A stretch of DNA of 64,000 nucleotides, taken from NCBI RefSeq assembly GCF_900640175.1, contig NZ_CAAAJC010000001.1:1-64000 (forward strand). The letters are read 5' to 3'. The stretch comes from Legionella sp. W10-070 (lineage in GTDB: Bacteria > Pseudomonadota > Gammaproteobacteria > Legionellales > Legionellaceae). Below are positions 8,821 to 18,200 of the stretch, in pieces. Positions within the stretch are counted from its first letter, which is position 1, and each line of letters starts with the position of its first letter. Under the pieces are notes generated by a model, which saw only the letters and a list, made by a program, of their open reading frames with translations, was not told the DNA's origin and made no database searches. The position numbers were made by a program, and so were the translations under genes.

Positions 8821-9821
8821 GACAAACTTTCCTCGCTACTCTCATTTTCCCAATCTGTATTTAAGGCCATGGCTTTTACCTGCTCAAACATAAAATCCAA
8901 GGCTTTATGATCGATAAACGCCTGTAAACATTGCTGGCGAAATTCTTGTTCGCTACTGTTTTCCTTTGCGCAGACAAAAGCCCAGGGAAGAATAAGGGTA
9001 TCTTTGATTAAATCAGCCACATCAAATACCAGTGCACCGCGTCGTGTTTTACCGTGCATAACAGCAAAGCCGTGAGGAATTCCAAGCACCCACAGTGTTG
9101 TTGCAGCCAATCCATAAGCAAGGTAGTTGCCATGGTTTAAAAATACGTTGGCTTTATCCGTAGCTTCTCGTTCGCGAATAAATTTGCCATACTGAGTTCG
9201 GTTTGCAGCGTACCGATAAAGATGTTTTGTTAATTCTGCTTCAGCTTGCATCAGGTTGCTTGCTTCTTTTGCGTTCCTGATTTTTAGTTCGCAGCTTAAT
9301 AATTCTTGTTGCAAGTCGTTATAATTAAAACCTTCGGCAGTAAGGTCACGGCTTTTTTTCCAGTTAACTCTCAGGTATTCGATGCGTGAAAGTTGAAATT
9401 GTTTTGCCGCATATAAGCGTCTTTGCTCATCAAACCAGAATTTCATCCACCCCTGCATATACTCTGTGGGCCGATATTCGCTTTGAGGGGTAAGCCATTC
9501 TACTTCATTGGCCATTAGTAAAGGTGTACCGCCCCCACCACAGAAACCAACCAATACACCTGCCTGAGCGAGCATACGCATTGCTGCCTGAGTGATAGAA
9601 GTCCCCGTTCCAAGTAAAAGGCAAGTGGTGTTGGCAATGGGTATATTCCAGTATTGGTTTTCGTTTTTTGCTTCAGTGAGATATAAAACACGACCGTCTT
9701 TTTGCAGAATACGGCATTTTTCCAGGTAATAAATATTGGCACGCTTTGAATGCAGGATGGCCTTTAAATCTGTTAACATTTCCATGAATAATCCAAATTT
9801 GTCACGCTTCTGATAGCTCAT
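8817..9821 (-). CDS. cas1: Cas1 integrase (type I-F)
   Basis: A 334-residue Cas1, first gene of the cas operon. Cas1 integrates new spacers at the leader end of the array together with the Cas2 domain of Cas2-3. Family features are LKAILHSKRANIYYLEKCRI at the N terminus, FLNHGNYLAYG and HGFAVMHGKTRRGALVFDVA, the latter two bearing residues of the metal-binding active site. Homology begins at about residue 15, so a start at the in-frame ATG at 9785 or 9779 is possible instead of 9821; none has an obvious ribosome-binding site. An intact Cas1 and Cas2-3 argue for a locus able to acquire spacers and against a transposon-encoded (I-F3) locus, which lacks these genes. Confidence 0.95.
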   Translation of the reverse strand: MSYQKRDKFGLFMEMLTDLKAILHSKRANIYYLEKCRILQKDGRVLYLTEAKNENQYWNIPIANTTCLLLGTGTSITQAAMRMLAQAGVLVGFCGGGGTPLLMANEVEWLTPQSEYRPTEYMQGWMKFWFDEQRRLYAAKQFQLSRIEYLRVNWKKSRDLTAEGFNYNDLQQELLSCELKIRNAKEASNLMQAEAELTKHLYRYAANRTQYGKFIREREATDKANVFLNHGNYLAYGLAATTLWVLGIPHGFAVMHGKTRRGALVFDVADLIKDTLILPWAFVCAKENSSEQEFRQQCLQAFIDHKALDFMFEQVKAMALNTDWENESSEESLS

Positions 9822-9978
9822 CCCAAAGCAAGAAGCTTTAAATCAAGTTGGGGACGAAGCATTCTACAGAAATGTTTGGCCTAAGTTAATAGATAACTAT
9901 ACGAATATGAGCAACCTCATTACAAAACGAATTATTTTTAATCCGCAATACCCCACAAGAGGCTATATCTGTTTTATG

Positions 9979-10061
9979 CCATCCCCGTGAAGTCGGGGAT
10001 CCATTTATAACGAAGCACAGTGCCATCTTTCTGGATGGATCCCCGCTTTCGCGGGGATGAC
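9979..10061. repeat. Palindromic intergenic element (copy 1)
   Basis: Two hairpin-forming arms face each other. The left arm is CCATCCCCGTGAAGTCGGGG followed by ATCC; the right arm is GGATCCCCGCTTTCGCGGGG followed by ATGAC. Each arm is itself a short palindrome, and the arms are inverted relative to each other. A second element of the same build lies at 19193-19278. These resemble REP/ERIC-like intergenic repeats. A role in transcript 3' ends is possible but not shown. Confidence 0.7.
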
Positions 10062-10311
10062 GGATCTGTTTATGGGATGGAAAATCTTAATGTTCTACAG
10101 CCAGGAAAGTGACTTTCTTAATCATCACCACGAGAGTAGGGGAAACCGCATATTTTGATTCAATTAACAGCACATTGCCCTCTTTGCGATTAAAACGAAG
10201 CAATCCAGATCAATGCTTCGTTAAGGCTCTGTACCAGGTTGATTCACTTCATTCGCAAAGACGACAAAACCAGAGCTATTTTCAAAAGGGCTTGATAATA
10301 AAAATCATACT

Positions 10312-10370
10312 CCCCGGATTTTGCTGGCGCTCCATCCGGGCTACAACTTTCAAGGAAAACCGCAATCACC
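10312..10370 (+). repeat. CTGGCGCTCCATCC-type dispersed repeat (copy 1)
   Basis: About 55 bp containing GCTGGCGCTCCATCCGGGCT and then ACAACTTTCAAGGAAAACCG are shared, with few differences, with 61271-61320. A shorter copy (CCCGGATTTCGCTGACGCTC and CATCCAGGCCA) lies at 28425-28456. In all three cases the sequence is intergenic. Confidence 0.65.
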
Positions 10371-10449
10371 CACAAGAGGAATAAAACTTGAGTACATGCC
10401 TGACTATCCGCTAGAATGCTGAGCTTAATTAACTCTGGTCACAAGTCCC

Positions 10450-11109
10450 ATGCTTGAATTAACTGCCACCCAACAGATAGCAATATGGCTACTGCCCATC
10501 TTGTTTGCTATTACCTTGCATGAAGCAGCCCATGCCTGGGCGGCTTACCGCTTGGGTGACAATACAGCAAAGCTATTAGGGCGTCTTAGCTTTAATCCTA
10601 TTCGTCACATTGACCTTGTAGGTACTATCATTGTACCTATTATCATCCTGGTGTTAAGTCAGTTTAATTTTGTTTTTGGGTGGGCAAAGCCTGTACCGAT
10701 CAATGAGTCAAACCTTAGAAATCCGCGACGAGACACAGCACTTGTAACTGCAGCTGGTCCTCTTTCTAATTTATTAATGGCTTTATTTTGGGCAAGTTTA
10801 TTAAAATTAGCGATGATGCTCGATCCTCAATCATCCAACATTGTCTTGTTCCTTTTCCTTACTGCCCGAGCAGGTATACTGATTAATTTATTGTTGGCTT
10901 ATCTTAATTTAATTCCGATTCCACCCTTGGATGGCAGCCGTATTCTGGCTAGTTTTTTGCCGCCCAGGCTGGCTATGTCATACCAAAAAATAGAGCCGTT
11001 TGGTTTTTTTATCCTTGTCATTCTGCTAATTACAGGTGTGCTTGGCTGGTTTATTTTCCCTCTTCTCAGCTGGTCATTAGCAGTTTTGCGCGTTTTATTT
11101 AATTTATGA
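10450..11109 (+). CDS. M50-family membrane metalloprotease (site-2 protease-like)
   Basis: A 219-residue, very hydrophobic protein. The zinc-binding HEAAH motif lies at residues 24-28 within the first membrane segment, and the second active-site motif, here NLIPIPPLDG, is near residues 157-166. This is the minimal YwhC/Rip-type architecture, with about six membrane segments and no PDZ domain. Members cut transmembrane helices within the bilayer; the substrate cannot be predicted. The stop overlaps the start of pdxB by 4 bp (ATGA at 11106-11109), so the two are translationally coupled, although no functional link is known to me. Confidence 0.88.
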   Translation: MLELTATQQIAIWLLPILFAITLHEAAHAWAAYRLGDNTAKLLGRLSFNPIRHIDLVGTIIVPIIILVLSQFNFVFGWAKPVPINESNLRNPRRDTALVTAAGPLSNLLMALFWASLLKLAMMLDPQSSNIVLFLFLTARAGILINLLLAYLNLIPIPPLDGSRILASFLPPRLAMSYQKIEPFGFFILVILLITGVLGWFIFPLLSWSLAVLRVLFNL

Positions 11110-12182
11110 AGATTCTTGCGGATGCGACATTGCCTGGTTTGCTTGAAGCGTTTCCTTCGCCATTTCACTTAACCTTATACAATAACGTAGATGAACTGGC
11201 AGCCCTCCTCCCCAATCAAGACATTTTACTCTGCCGTTCTACTCTTAAGGTCAATCGCGATTTATTAAACGATTCCTCCCTCACTTTTGTTGCCACTGCC
11301 AGCAGTGGTACCGATCATATTGATAAAAATTACCTTAACACTCGCGGCATAAGATTAATTGATGCCAAGGGCAGCAATGCTGCTGCCGTAGCTGATTATG
11401 TTATTGCCAGCCTGGCTTTCTTGCAAAAATACCATCAATTTCATGGAACCCGGGCAGCTATTATTGGTGTCGGAGAAATAGGGACTGAAGTTGGCAAACG
11501 CCTGCAAGCAACTAATATGGCCGTCATCGGTTATGATCCCCCCAAAAGTCTGCGTGATGAGAAGTTCTCCAGTAGTTCTTTGGAGGAGGTAGCCACATGC
11601 GATCTTATTTGCATACATGCCGACCTGCATTCCACTCCTCCTTATCCCAGTGTTAATTTAATTAATGATGCCCTGCTGAAGCAATTGCATCCAGGATGTG
11701 CCATCATCAATGCCTCAAGGGGAGGACTTGTAGATGAGACAGCGCTTTTTAACCAAAAGCCCGATCTCTTCTATTGTACGGATGTCTTTTCTCGCGAGCC
11801 TTACATCAATCGGGAGATTGTTAATATGGCTACTTTATGTACGCCACATATTGCAGGTCATAGCATTGAAGCGAAGTATGCTGCGGTTACCATGATCAGT
11901 GCAGAATTACATCGCAGCTATCAGCTTCCTCCACCGTTGTTCGCCGTCCCCGAGGTTCAGGTGCCTGTGATTAAGATGCAAAAGCAATGGCAAGACGACG
12001 TTTTATCATTTTACAACCCTGTACACGAAACCCAGGTTTTGAAAAACAGTGATGATCTTAAATCAACATTCCTGCGCTTGCGTAAAGCCCACCAGAGCCG
12101 CCATAATTTTTCTGTTTACGCTAACCATCTCAACTCTTCTTCCAGTCAACTGCTGCAGCTCCTTGGCATTAAGGAGGAATAA
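11106..12182 (+). CDS. pdxB: Erythronate-4-phosphate dehydrogenase
   Basis: A 358-residue D-2-hydroxyacid dehydrogenase. PdxB oxidises 4-phospho-D-erythronate to 2-oxo-3-hydroxy-4-phosphobutanoate in the DXP-dependent pathway to pyridoxal phosphate. Visible features are the N-terminal MKILADATLPG, the SSGTDHIDKNYL and ADYVIASL segments, the NAD-binding GVGEIGTEVGKRL near residue 121, the LINASRGGLVDE catalytic-domain motif, and the CTPHIAGHSIEAK His motif near residue 255. The C-terminal dimerisation domain typical of PdxB is present, and the length is close to that of the E. coli enzyme. It is translationally coupled to the upstream M50 gene. Confidence 0.93.
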   Translation: MKILADATLPGLLEAFPSPFHLTLYNNVDELAALLPNQDILLCRSTLKVNRDLLNDSSLTFVATASSGTDHIDKNYLNTRGIRLIDAKGSNAAAVADYVIASLAFLQKYHQFHGTRAAIIGVGEIGTEVGKRLQATNMAVIGYDPPKSLRDEKFSSSSLEEVATCDLICIHADLHSTPPYPSVNLINDALLKQLHPGCAIINASRGGLVDETALFNQKPDLFYCTDVFSREPYINREIVNMATLCTPHIAGHSIEAKYAAVTMISAELHRSYQLPPPLFAVPEVQVPVIKMQKQWQDDVLSFYNPVHETQVLKNSDDLKSTFLRLRKAHQSRHNFSVYANHLNSSSSQLLQLLGIKEE

Positions 12183-12187
12183 GTAAA

Positions 12188-12214
12188 TTAGCTGGCTGCA
12201 ACCTGTCCGGCTAA
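12188..12214 (+). terminator. Possible hairpin terminator after pdxB
   Basis: TTAGCTGG (12188-12195) can pair with CCGGCTAA (12207-12214), with one G-U pair and an 11-nt loop. A T-rich stretch follows after about 12 nt, not immediately, so this is a weak candidate. It lies between the convergent genes pdxB and the giant LRR gene. Confidence 0.35.
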
Positions 12215-12231
12215 TCAGAAGCATTTATTTT

Positions 12232-15200
12232 TTAGTGAATTAAATCTCTGGGAGTTGGGATTGGTTGTATCCGTTCATTTTCGGCATAATCCAACGCCTC
12301 CATATATTCTTCCACTAATTCCTGAACTTCCTGGTTGGGACAACGGTGATTCAAAATTTCCATAAGATCTTTTTCCGTATAATTATCAACGTTCACCACT
12401 TCAAAACGACTCTGCAATGAAACTGGCAGAATATTTCGGTTATTAAATGTTGCAGGGTTTTGCGTAGCAATGACAAAAAAGCCCTCCTTACGCGCTCTCT
12501 TCTTATCTTTATCTTCGCCTGAGAGCAAGCTATTGAGCTTGTCTTCCAAGGGCAAAATATTCAGTTCATCAATGATTACGATGCGACCGCTATGAAACGC
12601 TTCTTCCAATATGACTTCCATGATCTTCGGGTCTGCAGGAGTAATTTGTACGTAGGTTTTTGTCGTATCAAATGTGGGGTCTTCTTCACTGGCTGATTTA
12701 AAACCGCAGGCCTCAAGAAAACTGACTGCCATGCTGCTTTTGCCAATCCCTGACGGCCCTTCAAATAAGATGGCGCGGGTACCAAGCATACTTTTATCTT
12801 TATGTTTCGTAATTCGCCTGGCCAGTATTTCAATTTGTTGCTTTAACCGACAAAGGTATTTCTTACGGCTTTCTGTCACCACAAAATGGGGATTTTCTAA
12901 CACAATGCTCTTTTCATCATCGCGTTTTATTTTTTGATAAGACGGTAGTAGCTCAGAAAATAGACCCAGCTTGAAATGTTTCTTTGCTGCCTTTTTTTCA
13001 TTGGCATGACCAAATAAGCTACGAACTTCCTGATAGAAGGCAATATGAGCATAAAACATAACCCAATCGCTTATCTCTTTCTTATCTGAAACAGAACGCT
13101 CATACAAGTTAGCAAATCGCATACAGGCCATTTGCAAATTACGCATGGTGACAGGGATTGCCAAATCCTTCGTTTCCTTCAGCTGTAAATAGTAGAGTAC
13201 AAACAGCTTTGCGATTTGCAGCATTGTATCTTTCCCTAATTGGCAAACAAGATCCCCTAATAGATTCGACACAATTTCTTCCAGGCAAGAACGCGGTAAG
13301 TCTTTCAAGAAAATTTTATTGCCATTGTTATCAAACAGGGAATACGATTGACGTTCACCACCATAAGATTTTGGGTTACCTAAAAAGATGGCCTGATGGT
13401 CAGCACTCAATTTACAAAGTTTAGGGCCAATAAGCAGTTCATGGGAATATAAAGCCCATAACAATTCAATTTGCTCTGACGGTTGGATATTAGCCTCATC
13501 AATCACGAGAATTTTTCGATAACTGGATTCATCATTAACATAATTTGCCAGCTCTCCCAAACCAAAATAAAAATGAATATCCGGGTAAGTTTCCCGTAAG
13601 TATTGCATCATGGTTGACTTGCCAATCCCCGTTGAACCCATCAGAAAAGCATAAGGTGCTATTTTCAGCTGAGAAAGTAGTTTAGCCGTGCGTTTCTGCA
13701 TAACACCGGCAAGTGAGGTCGGCTTGCCAATTTTAAGACTTACCTTCTCCGGATAATATTTTTGCTTAATAGTAGAAAGCCACTTTTCCTGATTGGTATC
13801 AATAAGCATTGATTTAAAAGCATGGTAAACCGATTTTCCCTTGGAAAGCGCCGTCAATATACCCACCATTTGCTGGTAATTAAGTCCTAAACGATACGCG
13901 TTATCAATTTCAAAGATCAGGTCAGGACCTTTTCCTGGAAATTGTTCCTTTAGAAGGATTTTTGCAACCGTTGGGTCATAATTGTCGACTACACGAGCTT
14001 GATGCGGAAGAAGTTCATTCTGGTTAGTAATTAATATTAACCTGCCCGTGAGGCTTACAAATCGACCATTAACAAAAATATTGGCATTTTGACTAAACAA
14101 TGATGATAATTGCTTGGCAACCGATTCATCAATCTGGCCTCTTAGTATGACCGTCTGCGCAGGAACTGATGTCAATTTTATCCAAACATCAGGCTCCACA
14201 AAACAAAAGCTATTGAGATCTTGACCGATCAAATCAAAGCCAGCAATAAGCTGATTAAATTTAATACTCTTGCTAACCGGCACCACATGAATCGGCCCCT
14301 CTTTGGCCAACTCCTTCTTTTGACGAGCCAATGCATAGTCAATATCATTGGTATATACCAGTCGGTGTTGTTGATGATTTATTTTTTGCTGCTTGGTCGC
14401 CCGCTCAGTTTTATCGTCATCCAATATTTTCAGGCCAGAGGGGAGTAAGCTCATATCATTAGTGGTTAAAATCAATTTGCAGGCATGCTCTTTTGCCTGC
14501 TTAAACAATCGTTGCCATTGACCATCGGAGAATTGCTCCGTCACCAGAATTGTTACTGTTTTACCAGCATAGAGCGCCAACCAGCCTGTACTCTCTTGCA
14601 GTGAGCCTCTATCAATGTAGTTTTTAAAAAAGCAAGGGTAGTAATACTGGTTTAACTCTAACTGGTATTTATTGTCAGCAGCCAGCAGCATTACCTTTAT
14701 ATGCGCATAAGCTTCCTGACTAAAATCATAAGCCTTTGTCTGGCGAGCCAACTTAAAATAGTGGGGGATCTGCTCCATTTCCCCATTGATATAAATCTTT
14801 CGCTGAATCAGCAAATCCAGATAAAATTGGTAAAACTCAATAGAATCTGGAGTATTCTCCAAAATGATGCCATTCCCTCCTTCTCGAATGGCCTTCAATA
14901 ATTTACTCCCTTCAAATGCGTAGTGTGTACCGAGAAAACGCAAATAACCCTGAAGCGCACCTCGGAACGAATTCGCCTCATAGTATTCAACCACCGGATA
15001 ATTCTCTGGCGTTCCTGTAGTCTCTTGCATCGCTTCATAACTTTCGATCGCTGGCAATTGTCCTGTAAACCGCCATCTGATCCTGGCTCGCGAATTAAAA
15101 TCTTCCCCCATTTCCTGGCGCATCGCATGGGGCAGTAAAACAATCATATTGGCTCCATCAGGGATACCAACCTCTTCTATGATTAACTCTCCCTGTGCAT

Positions 15201-18200
15201 TATTTTTAACAGTGCATAAGCGCCGTTTATGACTATCAATAAGGGTATTTAAACCAACGTGATTCTTGGAGTACTCGTTAAAATTCCAAACGTAAGTGGA
15301 GCTGCTGGCACCATGCTTCAGTGCGTAAATTAATCGGCTATCAATGATATTGATTTGACCATTGTCTACGCGAGTGTCTTTGTAAGAAATTTTATTTAAC
15401 GAAGGCTCATAGTGATAATTGCCATTAGCCATTTTAACGTAACAGGAAAGCGCTGCCTGGAACAATAAAATGTCCCGTTCGCTATCAAGATAAACAACCG
15501 CATTGCGTTTATGTGGTGCTAGTGATGAAAGACTCTCAAACAATTTTCGGATAAAATCATTCACATTAACACCGGATGGCCCGTTATTAAGCCATACCGC
15601 GAATTGATTATTAGGCCGTATTTTCGCAACGTGCTTAATCGTCCTGGAATTAAGCTCCTCATTTAAACAAGTGGGGACATTCACAATAACAGGTTGCTTC
15701 TGCTGCTCAATGATTTCCTCTTGATCATCATTTAAAAACGAAACTACCATGCTATTTTCCAGCTCAGGAGCAGGCCTGGTCGTTGCAGGAAGATATAGAC
15801 TTTCTCCTGTTGCATTGTCCGAACTTTGCAGCCATTCTTCAAATCCAGTAAGCCACTGATTGTCAAATGATAGCTCCTCTTCCTCTTCCATTTCTGCTTT
15901 TGTTACATTGACGATAGCTGGCTTACCCCCTAAGTCAATAGTAAGCCAAGTTTCATCTATTTCGACCATAACAACCATGTGAATTCGGTTTCCCTGGAGC
16001 ATTACCTTAGCGCCGCATTCTATTCCTAATGCAATGAGACAATAAATCTCGGAAAAATGTCGACAGGCACCTACACGTTGATCCAAATAGGCATTAGGTA
16101 ACTTCAGGGGATCGGCTGGAGGATTAATCAGGTCTTTGGTACCATCAAATTTTTGAATGTATTTTGCCAATAAAATTAATCTGTCTTTTTTACTAAATGA
16201 CATTAACAGTTTGTATGCAGAATTGTTCTGCAACTCAGGCAATATTGTGAATCTTAGCTTTTCCAGCTTTTCCAGCAAAAGATCCTCTTGCTCAAAGCGG
16301 TAGGTTGAAGTAATTGCTTTTGCAAAGTTCTTATTCCAGTGGCTTTTAAGAAAGTAATGCAGGACAATTGGCTTATCTGTGTTAGACCGCAGATAAAACT
16401 GTTTTGTGTCAGAGCACTCTCCAAGTTCAACTTCTATGGGAACTCCACCTTCCATTATTTCACCTGAGTCAGGTATCGAATATTGGCATTCAAAAATCTC
16501 ATCAAGGCTGGTGAAAGTAATGATAGGTTGCCAAGAGATATTCGTACCTTCTAATAAAGGGAAACAATAGAAAATCCTTTTACCATCAGCATCAGGTTTT
16601 TGATGGCGGTGATGTTGATTGTATTCTTTTATAAGGTTGCCACTTGTCAATGGCACTTTGCCAATAACCTTGATAACACCTTCAAAAAAGAAGTTAACAC
16701 CTCCCTCAAAATTATGCCTGTTAAGTATTGTCAAGCGATAATCGCTGGGATGGACCTTAATATGGATTGGTGCTAATACCTCTTCCCTGACATTGTAAGT
16801 CAATGTTTGCCCATCAAATCCTGCATCAAGCGAATGAGCGCTCCTCAAAGGAGGTGCATCAGGGGCAGTCCTTTCTCGCGTGGATAAATCAGGAGCCTTG
16901 GAAATAGTTTCAGGAGACATTATAGAATGCTGAACTATCTCTACAAAATTTGGATAAGAATCTTTTAGAGGAAATCCTGAGGGCTTCTTTGAAAAATTGA
17001 CATGCATTATCTTAGGATTTTTTAAATAAATTGGAAAATTAACCTCGCAGTCTTTCCAGATTACAGTCTCTAATTTTGGAAAAAAATAATGAAAATTAAA
17101 AGCCTGTAGATTACTGAAAGATATCCGGCAATTTGAGAACATGAGGACGTTGACAGATGAATTGACCGATTTTTTATTAACAACTGATTCAATAGTAATA
17201 TTACTTATTATAAGCACCGATAATTGACTTAGTCCTTCCGCTAAGCTGGCGATATCATCAAAGGTTATTTGTTCCTGAAAGTTGTCCTCCCAAGTACAAT
17301 GTAACCTTCTCAGGTTTGGAAAATACTCAGCTATTGGCATTTGATTTATAAATGCTACATCCTTGGCATTTACAATATTAAATTGGCGGCATTTCTCAGC
17401 TGGTCTCATTGGCAGTAATTTTTTATCAATAAATCCATGATCTTTGCCAGGCATTTCCCATGAAAGGATTTTAAATTCGGGAAAGCTATCTATCAAATAC
17501 TGAAAGTCCTGACTGTGTTGAGAATCTAAAGGCCTCAGCGATGAAGTTATTGATACTTCTTCAACATTTTTGTTTAAGATACTTAACTCATCAAGCATAC
17601 TTACCTTTCTTAACTCATCAAGCATACTTACCTTTAGTGTAACTTTCCTTAAACTTTCCTTATTTAACAGCTGATTAGCCTGGCAAAACCCCCCTAAATA
17701 AATCTCCCTTGGTTTAAAATCATTACCAGGAATCAATCCACCTTGATTAAAAAAATCAGGGTCGTTAAAGAGCTCATCATCATAGTCTACTTTAAGAGTC
17801 TTTATGCTCTGATGCCGTACTATGAATTCTTTCAACTCTTTAAATATTAATTCATCCTCCGGAAATGAAGCCTCGGAGTGAATAAACAATGTTTCCAGTC
17901 TACAAAGATCTGAATCAGCAGGCGGTATGATGTTTTTATTGCAAACGATATTGAGGTTCTTTAGTTCAATAGATTTTAGCGACGGGAAGTGAGAACTAAT
18001 CTTGTAAAGATCGGCAATATCAATATCCACCACATAACGTTTATCAGAATGAATCACCAATTTTTCAAGATGAGAAAAACTGATTATTTGCTCTATTTCA
18101 AAATTAAATTTATAGTTAATTAAGGTTAATTTTTTAAGATTTTTCGCGGATTGGAATAAATCCATGGCCTGCTTTGTATCACCATTTTCCAAATCAATTG

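Larger units (their letters stand above)
9822..10449. other. 628-bp intergenic region with two repeat elements, no supported gene
   Basis: This gap separates the cas operon (reading left) from the M50 protease gene (reading right) and must hold both promoters. It contains a palindromic element at 9979-10061 and a copy of the CTGGCGCTCCATCC repeat at 10312-10370. A 91-codon open frame at 10109-10384 overlaps the second repeat and shows no recognisable protein features, so I do not call it. Confidence 0.6.

Noticed and set aside
1-9821. Possible CRISPR-associated transposon (type I-F3).
   Set aside because: cas1 and cas2-3 are present and csy1 and csy2 are separate genes; no tniQ or tnsABC genes are seen. 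This is an ordinary I-F1 locus.
10109-10384. A 91-codon open frame between cas1 and the M50 gene.
   Set aside because: It overlaps a dispersed repeat, has no recognisable domain and no ribosome-binding site.
11355-11630. Antisense open frames inside pdxB, clpB, fliF, ftsK and other genes.
   Set aside because: They are shadows of well-supported genes with recognised domains on the other strand.
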